Shown: positions 42,155 through 51,978, numbered from the stretch's first letter. The stretch: DNA of 64,000 nucleotides from Pseudomonas mandelii (GCF_006438925.1 NZ_RCZA01000008.1:63126-127125), one strand, 5' to 3'. The notes: generated by a model not told the origin, from the sequence alone. A program made the numbers and translations.

Positions 42155-43084
42155 ATGAGTTTTGAAACCTTCGGTCAGCCGCTGCTGACCTTCCCCGACG
42201 CAGAAAAAAGTCCCCTGAGCATTCGCGCCAAGGCGCTGGTGTTTGTCGATCCGCGTTCGCGTCAGTTACGCCAGGAGCTGGAGCTATTGGCGCCGCGTTC
42301 GATCTCGGTGTTGATCCGTGGCGAAACCGGCAGCGGCAAGGAGTTGCTCGCGCGGCACATCCATCGTGCAAGTGATCGCGGTGGGTTGTTCGTCTCGGTC
42401 AACTGCGGCGCGATCAGCCCGACTTACGCTGATGCGGAATTGTTCGGTTATGCCGCCGGCAGTTACAGCGGTTCAGCCAGCAGTCGCGCGGGGTGGTTCG
42501 GTTCTGCCAACGGCGGGACGCTCTATTTGGATGAGATCGGCGACTTGCCGCTACCAATCCAGATCAAATTGCTCGCGGCGCTGGAAAACCACGAAGTCAC
42601 GCGGGTCGGCGCTCACCAACCAAGCCCGGTGGACGTGCGCCTAGTGGCGGCTACCAGCATCGACCTGGCCCAAGCGGTGGCCGCCGGAAAATTCCATGAG
42701 CGTCTCTACCACTACCTCAGCGAAGGCCAGCTCGAACTGCCGGCCTTGCGTGAGCGGGTGGGCGATATTCTGTCGCTGTCCGAATATTTCCTCGGCATCT
42801 ATAGCCAGCGCCTGGACCTGCCGGTGCCGCTGATCAGCGAAGCCGCGCAGCATCTGTTAGAGCAACACAGTTGGCCGGGCAACACCCGGGAGCTGGAAAA
42901 CGTCATTCACTTTGCATTGTTGGTCAGCACCGGCGATGAGATTTTGCCGGAGCATTTGAATCTGCCCGAGGCGCCGCCGTCATTGGTGCAGATCGAGCGG
43001 CAACTGAAGCAGATTCTCGGCAGCGGTTCCACCGCAGAGAGAGAAGCCTTGAAACAACTCCTCAAAAACACCGCGTTTGTGTAG
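42155..43084 (+). CDS. Sigma-54 activator AAA+ protein without DNA-binding domain (SfnR-like)
   Basis: A 309-residue protein, nearly all AAA+ domain: Walker A GETGSGKE (56-63), Walker B GTLYLDEIGDL (121-131), Arg-finger region ALRERVGD, and sensor II WPGNTRELEN. The GAFTGA loop that contacts sigma-54 is replaced by GSYSGS (102-107). After residue 265 there is only a short helical tail, with no Fis-type HTH. Several Pseudomonas activators of this kind (SfnR type) serve organosulfur use, which fits the metQ and sfnB genes nearby. ATG 42155 has GGGAG upstream; an earlier in-frame start has none. Confidence 0.82.
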   Translation: MSFETFGQPLLTFPDAEKSPLSIRAKALVFVDPRSRQLRQELELLAPRSISVLIRGETGSGKELLARHIHRASDRGGLFVSVNCGAISPTYADAELFGYAAGSYSGSASSRAGWFGSANGGTLYLDEIGDLPLPIQIKLLAALENHEVTRVGAHQPSPVDVRLVAATSIDLAQAVAAGKFHERLYHYLSEGQLELPALRERVGDILSLSEYFLGIYSQRLDLPVPLISEAAQHLLEQHSWPGNTRELENVIHFALLVSTGDEILPEHLNLPEAPPSLVQIERQLKQILGSGSTAEREALKQLLKNTAFV

Positions 43085-43094
43085 GCGCTGGCGC

Positions 43095-43178
43095 AGCCTG
43101 CGATCTGTTGATCTTGGCAATCTTCTAGATTGCCGAAGATCAAGATCAAAAGATCGCAGCCTTCGGCAGCTCCTACGC
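43095..43178. repeat. REP-like element with nested palindrome
   Basis: GATCTTGGCAATC-TTCTA-GATTGCCGAAGATC forms an inner hairpin. GATCGCAGCCTTCGGCAGCT follows with a partial complement at 43096-43110. It differs in layout from the other pairs. Confidence 0.7.
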
Positions 43179-43349
43179 TGTATGAACAAAATGGAATATG
43201 AAAGTGAATAAAAGATATTGTTCGGGAATAAAAAATCCCGGTATTGTCCGCGTCACGCCAGCGATAGCACTTCATTAGCACTTACAAAAACCACTCGTAA
43301 TAAACAAGCCGTCGTCGAGCACGACCGTGATTTTCGATAAGGACACTGC

Positions 43350-44132
43350 ATGAAAAAGGTTCTGTTGTTCACCGCATTGGCGGCTGCCCTGACCGCGGGC
43401 CTGGCCCAGGCTGGCGAGAAACTGGTGGTGGCGGCGACCCCGGTTCCACACGCCGAGATTCTTGAACTGATCAAACCAACCCTCGCCAAAGAAGGCGTGG
43501 ACCTGGAAATCAAAGTATTCACCGACTACGTTCAGCCGAACGTACAGGTCGACCAGAAGCGTCTGGACGCCAACTACTTCCAGACCCTGCCGTACCTGAA
43601 AAGCTTCAATGAAGGCAAAGGCACTAACCTGGTGACCGTGATCGGTGTGCACGTCGAACCTTTCGGCGGCTACTCGAAGAAAGTCAAAACCCTGGCTGAG
43701 TTGAAAGACGGCGCAACCATCGCAATCCCGAACGAAGGCAGCAACAGCGGCCGTGCCCTGATCCTGTTGCAGAAGGCTGGCCTGATCGAGTTGAAAGACC
43801 CGAAAAACGCTCTGGCCACCCCGAAAGACATCGCCAAGAACCCGCACAACTTCAAGTTCAAGGAACTGGAATCGGCCATGCTGCCGCGTGTTCTGGACCA
43901 GGTCGACCTGGATATGATCAACACCAACTACGCGCTGGAAGCCGGTTTGAACCCGGCTAAAGACGCGCTGGTGATCGAAGGTGCAGATTCGCCTTACGTG
44001 AACTTCCTGGTGGCGCGTCCGGACAACAAGGACAGCGTAGCCATCCAGAAACTGGCCAAGGCTTTGACCAGCCCGGAAGTGAAAGCATTCATCGAGAAGA
44101 AGTACAGCGGCGCGGTATTGCCGGCGTTCTGA
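43350..44132 (+). CDS. metQ: MetQ/NlpA-family methionine-type substrate-binding protein
   Basis: A 260-residue protein with signal peptide (about residues 1-21, cleavage after AQA) and no lipobox Cys. It has the family pattern VAATPVPHAEIL, DYVQPNVQVD, DANYFQTLPYL and IPNEGSNSGRALILL. It is an orphan: permease and ATPase genes are not adjacent, but a complete metQNI set lies at 52.2-54.7 kb. It probably feeds methionine or a related organosulfur compound to such a transporter. Confidence 0.9.
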   Translation: MKKVLLFTALAAALTAGLAQAGEKLVVAATPVPHAEILELIKPTLAKEGVDLEIKVFTDYVQPNVQVDQKRLDANYFQTLPYLKSFNEGKGTNLVTVIGVHVEPFGGYSKKVKTLAELKDGATIAIPNEGSNSGRALILLQKAGLIELKDPKNALATPKDIAKNPHNFKFKELESAMLPRVLDQVDLDMINTNYALEAGLNPAKDALVIEGADSPYVNFLVARPDNKDSVAIQKLAKALTSPEVKAFIEKKYSGAVLPAF

Positions 44133-44160
44133 TTCGCGAGGTAAACCCCTTCAAGGTTTC

Positions 44161-44194
44161 AACGCCGACGGCTGATATAGCGTCGGCGTTTTTT
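44161..44194 (+). terminator. Terminator after metQ
   Basis: AACGCCGACG...CGTCGGCGTT with a T tract. Confidence 0.9.
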
Positions 44195-44209
44195 ATGGAC
44201 GCAATTCAT

Positions 44210-44297
44210 GTGGGAGCGAGCCTGCTCGCGAAGAGGGAGTGTCAGTCGACATTACTTTTGCTGATACGCCGCTTTCGCGAGCAGGCTCGCTCCCACA
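44210..44297. repeat. REP pair
   Basis: Inverted GTGGGAGCGAGCCTGCTCGCGA arms right after the metQ terminator. Confidence 0.9.
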
Positions 44298-44312
44298 GGG
44301 GAATCTACTCGT

Positions 44313-44408
44313 TCAGGCCACCCTGGCCTTCAACGCCCTGCGCAACGCCACCAGCAACTTCACGATGTCCTGCGGATCCAGCCGCTGTGGCACTTTTACG
44401 TCAGCCAT
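44313..44408 (-). CDS. 31-residue microprotein, unknown
   Basis: A short frame (MADVKVPQRLDPQDIVKLLV...) with a strong AAGGAAGAG ribosome site before ATG 44408. The last 18 residues form a basic amphipathic helix. It lies between a REP pair and the convergent-side gap. Without conservation data I can only say it looks translated. Confidence 0.45.
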   Translation of the reverse strand: MADVKVPQRLDPQDIVKLLVALRRALKARVA

Positions 44409-44597
44409 TTTCTCTTCCTTGTGATGGTTCGGCCGGGGAGTCTGGCCAAAAGCTGTGCGTCCTTGGAGGGGGATTACGAAAAAAAGATCCTTCCTACAAC
44501 GCAAAGAAAAATAGTCGTCTTCTGCTGCCTCAGCAAATTCGGAGGATAGTTTTTGCGCGATATGGATGATCGTTCCCACTCAGTGCGTGGGTCGGGG

Positions 44598-45758
44598 TTA
44601 GTCCGGCCAATACCAAGCCGGCTCATCCAGCATCCGCTGCCCGACAATCCCGGTCTGGCTCAGGTTCTTCTCCAGCACAATGCAATTGCACTCCGGGTCC
44701 TCCTGCAGCGCCGAAATCAACCGCCGCGCATGAGAAACCACCCACACCTGACACTGCTCGGACGCGCGGATAATCAACCGCGCCAACGCGGGCAACAGGT
44801 CTGGGTGCAGACTGGTTTCCGGCTCGTTCAGCACCATCAGCGTCGGTGGCCGAGGCGTCAGCAGCGCTGCGACCAGCAGCAAATAGCGCAACGTCCCGTC
44901 CGACAACTCGGCCGCCGACAAGGGCCTCAATAATCCTTCCTGGTAAAACTCGATCGCAAACCGACCACCCTGAAGCGGCGCGATGTTCAATCGCGCGCCA
45001 GGGAAGGCGTCGCTGACGGCGGCCTGCAAGGCCTCGGGGTCGCCAATTTCGCGGATCGTCTGCAACGCGGCCGCCAGATCCCGACCATCGTGATGCAGCA
45101 CCGGCGTGCGGGTGCCCAATTGCGGTTGACGCACCTGCGCATCGGCGTCGCTGCGAAAGTGATCATAGAATCGCCAGCGGCGGATGAACTCACGCAACTG
45201 CATGACTTCCGGCGAGGTGCGAAAGCTGCCGACCTGATCGAACAGGCTGTCGAAATTCGGCGTGTGTTGGGCCAGAACCTCCCAGCCGCGCCCGGCCCGG
45301 GCCCGGATCATCGGGCCGTTTCGATCCACCAGCAGACTGGCCGGGCGGTAAAACGGGCCGGACCAGATGCATTCCTTCTTGATTTCCGGGTCCAGAGAAA
45401 ACGCGGAAAGGCTCGGCTCCGGCAGCCCCAGCGCGATTGAGTAGCTGAAATCTTCCCCGGCAAACCCCAGGCGCAGGCGTTTGGCACTGTGTCGAACGGT
45501 CGCCTCGATCGGGGCTTCACCATTACGCATCCGCCGACTGATTTTTTCCGGCCCGGCCCAGAAGGTCGAATCCAGCCCACCCTCGCGGGCCAACGCATTG
45601 ACCACGCCGCCCTGAGCGGTTTCCGCCAGCAGGCGCAACGCGCGGTAGAGGTTGGATTTACCGCTGCCGTTGGGGCCGGTGATCAGGTTCAACCGACCCA
45701 ACGGAATCACCAATTTATTGATCGAGCGGTAATTGGCCACCGCGAGGGTTTTGAGCAT
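44598..45758 (-). CDS. RecF/OLD-like AAA (ABC-type) ATPase
   Basis: A 386-residue protein with Walker A GPNGSGKS near the N-terminus (about residue 29) and Walker B LNEPETSLHPDLLP near the C-terminus, with VVSHARRLI as the H-loop region. The middle replaces the coiled coil of SMC/RecF relatives. No TOPRIM nuclease domain of OLD type is seen. I start at ATG 45758 (AGGAAG upstream). It is divergent from triA. Its role is unknown; relatives act in DNA metabolism or defence. Confidence 0.85.
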   Translation of the reverse strand: MLKTLAVANYRSINKLVIPLGRLNLITGPNGSGKSNLYRALRLLAETAQGGVVNALAREGGLDSTFWAGPEKISRRMRNGEAPIEATVRHSAKRLRLGFAGEDFSYSIALGLPEPSLSAFSLDPEIKKECIWSGPFYRPASLLVDRNGPMIRARAGRGWEVLAQHTPNFDSLFDQVGSFRTSPEVMQLREFIRRWRFYDHFRSDADAQVRQPQLGTRTPVLHHDGRDLAAALQTIREIGDPEALQAAVSDAFPGARLNIAPLQGGRFAIEFYQEGLLRPLSAAELSDGTLRYLLLVAALLTPRPPTLMVLNEPETSLHPDLLPALARLIIRASEQCQVWVVSHARRLISALQEDPECNCIVLEKNLSQTGIVGQRMLDEPAWYWPD

Positions 45759-45915
45759 GGGAAGCTTCCTGCTGCGTGGTGCGCGATTCTGCCTTATTGT
45801 CGACGTCATCGTGCGCCAGGCTTTATTTCAAACCGTGAGGCGCACCCTTGGAACCCTGTTCTACGCTCACAGTCGTATCGCCATTGGCACGTTCGTACAA
45901 CGCAAAGGAGTCTGC

Positions 45916-47019
45916 ATGGTGGGTCCCGGATTGAAAACAGTGGTTGGCCTGAGCCTCCTTGTTCTGCTGAGCGCCTGTGGCGATAAAAAACCGGTCGAAA
46001 AGGACCGTCCGCGGGTATTCGTGCAAGAGGTAAAACCTGCGGATTACGCGGCGACGGTGACCCTGACCGGTGATGTTCAGGCGCGGGTCCAGACTGACCT
46101 GTCGTTCCGCGTTGGCGGCAAGATCATCCAGCGCATGGTCGATGTCGGTGACCGGGTATCGGCCAAACAAGTGCTGGCCAAGCTCGATCCCAAGGACCTG
46201 CAAACCAGCGTCGACTCGGCTCAGGCGCAGGTTGTTGCCGAGCAGGCCCGGGTCAAACAGACCGCCGCCGCATTCGTTCGCCAGCAAAAACTCCTGCCCA
46301 AGGGCTACACCAGCCAGAGCGAGTTCGATTCCGCCCAGGCCGCCTTGCGCAGCACTCAGAGTGCGCTGACTGCCGCACAGGCGCAGCTGGCCAACGCCCG
46401 GGAACAACTGGGCTACACCGCGCTGATTGCCGACGCGCCGGGGGTGATTACCGCGCGCCAGGCCGAGGTCGGCCAGGTGGTGCAGGCCACTGTGCCGATT
46501 TTCAGCCTGGCCCGGGACGGTGAGCGCGACGCCGTGTTCAACGTCTACGAATCGCTGCTGAAAGAGCCTCCAGAGGATAAAACGGTGGTCGTCAGCCTGC
46601 TCGACAACCCCGCGATCAAAACCACCGGCACCGTTCGGGAAATCACCCCGGCCGTCTCCGCGCAGACCGGCACGGTGCAGGTCAAAGTCACTCTCAACGG
46701 ACTACCGGAAGGCATGCAGCTCGGTTCGGTGGTGAGTGCCACGGCCAAGACGCCAGGCAAATCGGCGGTCGAACTGCCCTGGTCGGCTCTGACGAAAAAT
46801 CTCAGCGACCCGGCGGTGTGGCTGGTGGACGGCGAGGGCAAGGCACAGCTGCACACCGTCACGGTCGGCCGCTACTTGACGGGCAAAGTGATCATCAGCG
46901 ACGGCCTGAAAGGTGGCGAAAAAGTGGTCATCGCCGGCGGACAGTTGCTGCACCCCGGCGTGAAGGTGGAAATCGCCGAAAACACCTATAAGGATTTATC
47001 CGCGGGAGCCCAGCCATGA
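45916..47019 (+). CDS. triA: RND efflux periplasmic adaptor, first of two
   Basis: A 367-residue membrane-fusion lipoprotein (lipobox LLSAC, Cys21). It has the biotinyl-lipoyl half motifs and hairpin typical of RND adaptors. The next gene is a second adaptor and then an RND pump, the unusual two-adaptor layout of P. aeruginosa TriABC, which exports triclosan with OpmH. The symbol rests on that layout. ATG 45916 follows AAAGGAG. Its stop overlaps triB by 4 bp. Confidence 0.85.
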   Translation: MVGPGLKTVVGLSLLVLLSACGDKKPVEKDRPRVFVQEVKPADYAATVTLTGDVQARVQTDLSFRVGGKIIQRMVDVGDRVSAKQVLAKLDPKDLQTSVDSAQAQVVAEQARVKQTAAAFVRQQKLLPKGYTSQSEFDSAQAALRSTQSALTAAQAQLANAREQLGYTALIADAPGVITARQAEVGQVVQATVPIFSLARDGERDAVFNVYESLLKEPPEDKTVVVSLLDNPAIKTTGTVREITPAVSAQTGTVQVKVTLNGLPEGMQLGSVVSATAKTPGKSAVELPWSALTKNLSDPAVWLVDGEGKAQLHTVTVGRYLTGKVIISDGLKGGEKVVIAGGQLLHPGVKVEIAENTYKDLSAGAQP

Positions 47020-48083
47020 AGCGTCTGTTACTGGTATGCGCCGGTGTGATGCTGGTGGCCTGCTCGAAAAAGGAACCGCCGCCGGAGTCTGTGCGTCCGG
47101 TGCTGTCCATCAAGGTCCAGTCTCTGGACGAAGAAAGCCTGGGCCGCTTCGCTGGCAACATCCAGGCCCGGTATGAAAGCAATGTCGGGTTCCGGGTGCC
47201 GGGGCGTATTGCCAGCCGTAACGTCGATGTCGGTGCCGAAGTCGATAAGGGCGCGTTGCTCGCCACGCTCGACCCCACCGATCAGCAGAACCAGTTGCGC
47301 TCCGCTCAGGGTGATCTGGCCAGCGTCCAGGCGCAACTCATCAACGCCCAGGCCAACGCCCGGCGTCAGCAAGAGTTGTTCGATCGTGGCGTGGGCGCCC
47401 AGGCGCAACTCGACATCGCACAGACCGATCTCAAAACCACCCAGGCCTCCCTCGATCAAGCGAAGGCTGCGGTCGATCAGGCCAAGGACCAGCTCAACTA
47501 CGTTGAACTGCGCGCCGACCACAAAGCCGTGGTCACCGCGTGGAACGCCGAAGCCGGGCAAGTCGTCAGCGCCGGCCAGCAAGTGGTGACCCTGGCGCAG
47601 CCGGACATCAAGGAAGCGGTGATCGACCTGCCGGACACCCTGGTCGACCAGTTGCCGGAAGACGTGGTGTTTCAGGTGGCCGTCCAGCTCGACCCGAGCA
47701 TCACCACCACCGCCATCATTCGCGAAATCGAACCCCAGGCGCAAAGCGCGACCCGTACCCGTCGCGCCCGCCTGACACTGACCGACACACCACCGGGTTT
47801 TCGCCTGGGCACGGCCATCAGCGTGACCCTCAGTTCCGCGATCAAACCGCGTATCGAACTGCCCCTGACTGCGCTCCAGGAGGTCGATGGCAAACCGCGG
47901 ATCTGGGTCATCGACCCGCAGACCCAGACCGTTTCCCCGCGAGATGTCAGCCTGGTCAGCCGCACTGACTCAACGATGGTCCTGGCGAACGGGGTGAAGT
48001 CCGGCGAGCGGGTGGTCAGTGCCGGGGTGAATAGCCTGAAACCGGGGCAGAAAGTAAAAATCGATGAGGACAGCCCGCAATGA
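47016..48083 (+). CDS. triB: RND efflux periplasmic adaptor, second of two
   Basis: A 355-residue lipoprotein (lipobox LVAC, Cys16) with the adaptor layout (FAGNIQARYESNVGFRVPGR, then a helical hairpin). Coupled to both neighbours by ATGA overlaps. In TriABC both adaptors are needed for pump function. Confidence 0.85.
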   Translation: MKRLLLVCAGVMLVACSKKEPPPESVRPVLSIKVQSLDEESLGRFAGNIQARYESNVGFRVPGRIASRNVDVGAEVDKGALLATLDPTDQQNQLRSAQGDLASVQAQLINAQANARRQQELFDRGVGAQAQLDIAQTDLKTTQASLDQAKAAVDQAKDQLNYVELRADHKAVVTAWNAEAGQVVSAGQQVVTLAQPDIKEAVIDLPDTLVDQLPEDVVFQVAVQLDPSITTTAIIREIEPQAQSATRTRRARLTLTDTPPGFRLGTAISVTLSSAIKPRIELPLTALQEVDGKPRIWVIDPQTQTVSPRDVSLVSRTDSTMVLANGVKSGERVVSAGVNSLKPGQKVKIDEDSPQ

Positions 48084-51000
48084 AAGGGAGTTTCAACTTG
48101 TCCGAATGGGCCCTCAAGCATCAGTCGTTTGTCTGGTATTTGATGTTCATCGCGCTGCTGATGGGCGTGTTCTCGTACCTGAACCTCGGCCGTGAGGAAG
48201 ACCCGTCGTTCACCATCAAAACCATGGTGATCCAGACCCGGTGGCCGGGCGCGACCCAGGAAGAAACCCTCAAGCAGGTCACTGACCGGATCGAGAAAAA
48301 ACTCGAAGAGCTCGACTCGCTCGACTACGTGAAAAGCTACACCCGCCCCGGCGAGTCGACGGTCTTCGTTAATTTGCGTGATACCACCAGCGCCAAGGAC
48401 ATCCCGGAAATCTGGTACCAGGTGCGCAAGAAGATCAATGACATTCGCGGCGACTTCCCTCAAGGCCTGCAAGGGCCGGGATTCAACGATGAATTCGGTG
48501 ACGTGTTCGGCTCGGTGTACGCCTTTACCGCCGACGGTTTGTCGATGCGCCAATTGCGCGATTACGTCGAGCAAGTCCGCGCCGAGATCCGCGAAGTGCC
48601 GGGGCTGGGCAAGGTCGAGATGGTCGGCGAGCAGGATGAAGTCCTCTACCTGAACTTCTCCACTCGCAAACTGGCGGCGCTGGGCATTGATCAGCGTCAG
48701 GTGGTGCAGAGCCTGCAATCGCAAAACGCGGTGACCCCGGCCGGTGTGATCGAGGCAGGTCCCGAGCGGATTTCCGTGCGCACGTCGGGGCAGTTTGTCT
48801 CTGAGAAGGACCTGGAAAACGTCAACCTGCGACTCAACGACCGTTTCTACCGTTTGGCCGACATCGCCGACATCAGCCGTGGCTATGTCGACCCGTCGAC
48901 CCCGGAATTCCGCTTTAACGGCCATCCTGCCATTGGCCTCGCCATTGCGATGAAGAAGGGCGGCAACATTCAGGTGTTCGGCAAGGCGTTGCACCAGCGC
49001 ATGACCGACCTGACTGCCGATCTGCCGGTGGGCGTCGGCGTGCACAACGTTTCCGACCAGGCCGAAGTGGTGGAAAAAGCCGTCGGCGGCTTCACCAGTG
49101 CGTTGTTCGAAGCGGTGGTGATCGTGCTGATCGTCAGCTTCATCAGCCTCGGCGTACGTGCCGGATTGGTGGTGGCCTGCTCGATTCCGCTGGTGCTGGC
49201 GATGGTCTTCGTCTTCATGGAATACAGCGGCATCACCATGCAGCGGATTTCCCTCGGCGCGCTGATCATCGCCCTCGGCCTGCTGGTGGATGACGCGATG
49301 ATCACCGTCGAGATGATGGTCACGCGCCTGGAGATGGGCGAGACCAAGGAGCAAGCGGCCACGTTCGCCTACACCTCGACCGCGTTCCCGATGCTCACCG
49401 GTACGTTGGTGACGGTGGCCGGTTTCGTGCCCATCGGCCTCAATGCCAGCTCGGCCGGCGAGTACACCTTCACGTTGTTCGCGGTGATCGCGGTGGCCAT
49501 GATCGTGTCGTGGATTGTCGCGGTGCTGTTCGCCCCGGTGATCGGCGTGCACATCCTCAGCACCAACGTGAAACCTCACGAAGCAGAACCGGGGCGCATT
49601 GGCCGAACGTTCAATTACGGCATGCTCTGGGCCATGCGCAATCGCTGGTGGGCGATCGGCATCACCCTCTTGCTGTTCGTGGCGTCGGTGTTTTCCATGC
49701 AGTTTGTGCAGAACCAGTTCTTCCCGTCCTCGGACCGCCCGGAAATCCTCGTCGACCTGAACCTGCCACAAAACGCTTCGATCGCCGAAACCCGCAAGGC
49801 AGTGGACAAGCTCGAGGCGACACTCAAGGGCGACCCGGACATCGTGCGCTGGAGTACTTACATCGGCGAAGGTGCGATCCGTTTCTACCTGCCCCTCGAC
49901 CAGCAATTGCAGAACCCGTATTACGCGCAACTGGTGATCGTCAGCAAAGGGCTGGAATCGCGTAACGCGCTTAGCCAACGCTTGCGCGAGCGCCTGCGCA
50001 AGGATTTTGTCGGTATCGGCAGTTACGTCCAGGCGCTGGAAATGGGCCCGCCGGTGGGGCGGCCGATTCAGTACCGGGTCAGCGGCAAGGACATCGATCA
50101 GGTGCGCAAACACGCCATCGCCCTGGCCACCGAACTGGATAAAAACTCGCACATTGGCGAGATCATTTACGACTGGAACGAACCGGGCAAAGTCCTGCGC
50201 ATCGACATCGCGCAGGACAAGGCAAGGCAATTGGGACTGTCGTCAGAAGACGTGGCCAACCTGATGAACAGCATCGTGGTCGGCGCACCCGTGACTCAGG
50301 TCGATGACGATATCTACCTGATCAACGTGGTGGGCCGCGCGGAAGACGCCGAACGCGGCACCCCGGAAACCCTGCAGAATTTGCAGATCGTCACGCCGGG
50401 CGGCACGTCGATTCCGCTGCTGGCGTTCGCCACCGTGCGCTATGAACTTGAGCAACCGCTGGTCTGGCGCCGTGACCGCAAACCGACCATCACCATCAAG
50501 GCTGCGGTGCGCGACGACATTCAACCGACCGATCTGGTGAAACAACTCCAACCCGACATCGATAAATTCGCCGCCAGTTTGCCGGTGGGCTACAAGGTCG
50601 CCACTGGCGGCACCGTCGAGGAAAGCGGCAAGGCCCAAGGGCCGATTGCCAAGGTCGTGCCGTTGATGCTGTTTTTGATGGCGACCTTCCTGATGATCCA
50701 GTTGCACAGCGTGCAGAAGCTGTTCCTGGTGGCGAGTGTCGCGCCACTCGGGCTGATCGGCGTGGTGCTGGCGTTGATCCCGACGGGCACGCCGATGGGC
50801 TTTGTGGCGATCCTCGGGATACTGGCGCTGATCGGCATCATCATCCGCAACTCGGTGATTCTGGTGACGCAGATCGACGCCCTGGAGAAGGACGGTCATG
50901 CACCGTGGGATGCGGTGGTGCAAGCCACGGAGCATCGTCGCCGACCGATTCTGCTGACGGCTGCGGCGGCGAGCCTGGGGATGATCCCGATCGCCCGGGA

Positions 51001-51127
51001 AGTGTTCTGGGGGCCGATGGCGTACGCGATGATTGGCGGGATTATTATTGCGACGTTGCTGACATTGCTGTTTTTGCCGGCGCTATATGTGGCTTGGTAC
51101 AAGATTCGGGAGCCGAAGAAAGATTAA
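48080..51127 (+). CDS. triC: RND efflux permease
   Basis: A 1,015-residue inner-membrane proton-driven pump of the AcrB family. Two periplasmic loops and twelve hydrophobic segments are visible. TM4 carries the paired acidic residues of the proton relay (LGLLVDDAMITVE). The N-terminus (FNLSEWALKHQSFVWYLM) and length fit TriC. The substrate range may include triclosan and hydrophobic compounds. No outer-membrane factor gene follows, consistent with TriC using a separately encoded OpmH. Confidence 0.9.
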   Translation: MKGSFNLSEWALKHQSFVWYLMFIALLMGVFSYLNLGREEDPSFTIKTMVIQTRWPGATQEETLKQVTDRIEKKLEELDSLDYVKSYTRPGESTVFVNLRDTTSAKDIPEIWYQVRKKINDIRGDFPQGLQGPGFNDEFGDVFGSVYAFTADGLSMRQLRDYVEQVRAEIREVPGLGKVEMVGEQDEVLYLNFSTRKLAALGIDQRQVVQSLQSQNAVTPAGVIEAGPERISVRTSGQFVSEKDLENVNLRLNDRFYRLADIADISRGYVDPSTPEFRFNGHPAIGLAIAMKKGGNIQVFGKALHQRMTDLTADLPVGVGVHNVSDQAEVVEKAVGGFTSALFEAVVIVLIVSFISLGVRAGLVVACSIPLVLAMVFVFMEYSGITMQRISLGALIIALGLLVDDAMITVEMMVTRLEMGETKEQAATFAYTSTAFPMLTGTLVTVAGFVPIGLNASSAGEYTFTLFAVIAVAMIVSWIVAVLFAPVIGVHILSTNVKPHEAEPGRIGRTFNYGMLWAMRNRWWAIGITLLLFVASVFSMQFVQNQFFPSSDRPEILVDLNLPQNASIAETRKAVDKLEATLKGDPDIVRWSTYIGEGAIRFYLPLDQQLQNPYYAQLVIVSKGLESRNALSQRLRERLRKDFVGIGSYVQALEMGPPVGRPIQYRVSGKDIDQVRKHAIALATELDKNSHIGEIIYDWNEPGKVLRIDIAQDKARQLGLSSEDVANLMNSIVVGAPVTQVDDDIYLINVVGRAEDAERGTPETLQNLQIVTPGGTSIPLLAFATVRYELEQPLVWRRDRKPTITIKAAVRDDIQPTDLVKQLQPDIDKFAASLPVGYKVATGGTVEESGKAQGPIAKVVPLMLFLMATFLMIQLHSVQKLFLVASVAPLGLIGVVLALIPTGTPMGFVAILGILALIGIIIRNSVILVTQIDALEKDGHAPWDAVVQATEHRRRPILLTAAAASLGMIPIAREVFWGPMAYAMIGGIIIATLLTLLFLPALYVAWYKIREPKKD

Positions 51128-51160
51128 GGGTGTTACACGAGTGTGTGCTCGGCTTGAAAT

Positions 51161-51326
51161 CCACCCCTCACCCCAACCCTCTCCCCAGGGGGTAGAGGGG
51201 GCTGACCGAGTCGTTTCTGAGGCATTCTGCGACCGGGGAAATCAAGCCGAACCCAGGTTTTGAAAGACTTGAAGATCGGCTCCCTTTCCCCCTCTCCCCG
51301 CTGGGGAGAGGGCTGGGGTGAGGGGT
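51161..51326. repeat. CTCACCCCAACCCTCTCCCC-type inverted repeat
   Basis: Two opposed copies of CCCTCACCCCAACCCTCTCC, each with a GGGGAGAGG partner, in the gap between convergent triC and the methyltransferase gene. This is a widespread proteobacterial intergenic repeat different from the REP types above. Confidence 0.85.
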
Positions 51327-51351
51327 CGATCTAGCTGACACACCGCTAAAA

Positions 51352-51978
51352 TCAAACCCGACGCCAGACACTCGCCAACCAAGGCTGTTGCTCGCGCGGC
51401 AACCCCGCCGGCCGATAGTAATGCTCCAACTCCACAAACCCGGCCTCGGTCAGCCGTTCCTGCCACGCTGGCAAATCGTGATAAGCCCCATAACGCGGCC
51501 CATTCCACCCTTCCTGATTCTCGCCACGCGGATTGGAACTGAACAACACCCCACCCGGCTTCAAAGCCCCGCGCAACTCCTTCAATACCCGAGGCAGTTC
51601 CTGGCGCGGAATATGAAACAACACCGCATTGGCGAAGATCCCGTCAAAGCGCTCGGCCGGCAAATCCAGCTTCAGAAAATCCTGCTGCCAGACCTCACAG
51701 CCGCTGTCTTCGCGCGCCATCTGCGCAAACTTCTCCGAGCCATCAAGCCCGACAGCGGTATGGCCCATGCGCGTGAAGGTTTGCAAATCACGACCCGGCC
51801 CGCAGCCAAAATCGAGAATGTCGAACGGCGCCTCACCCTGAATATGCCGCAGCAACGCAGCAATGTTCTGGCTGACATCATGATCGCGAGTCCCTTCGCG
51901 AAAACTTTCAGCCACCGAGTTGTAATGGCCCAGGGTGGTGGAGGTGATCTGCTCAAGGTCGGTGGGGGTCTGTTTCAT
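51352..51978 (-). CDS. Class I SAM-dependent methyltransferase
   Basis: A 208-residue methyltransferase. Motif I is ILDFGCGPGRDL, the acidic ribose-binding residue is in VGLDGS, and motif IV is FDGIFANAVLFH. The small-molecule substrate is unknown. ATG 51978 was chosen over an upstream frame that runs through a REP. It ends convergently with triC. Confidence 0.88.
   Translation of the reverse strand: MKQTPTDLEQITSTTLGHYNSVAESFREGTRDHDVSQNIAALLRHIQGEAPFDILDFGCGPGRDLQTFTRMGHTAVGLDGSEKFAQMAREDSGCEVWQQDFLKLDLPAERFDGIFANAVLFHIPRQELPRVLKELRGALKPGGVLFSSNPRGENQEGWNGPRYGAYHDLPAWQERLTEAGFVELEHYYRPAGLPREQQPWLASVWRRV

Noticed and set aside
47672-50230. An 852-codon open frame antisense to triB and triC
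   Set aside because: It is His/Asp/Arg-rich, has no family motif and lies opposite clear efflux genes. It is a high-GC mirror frame.
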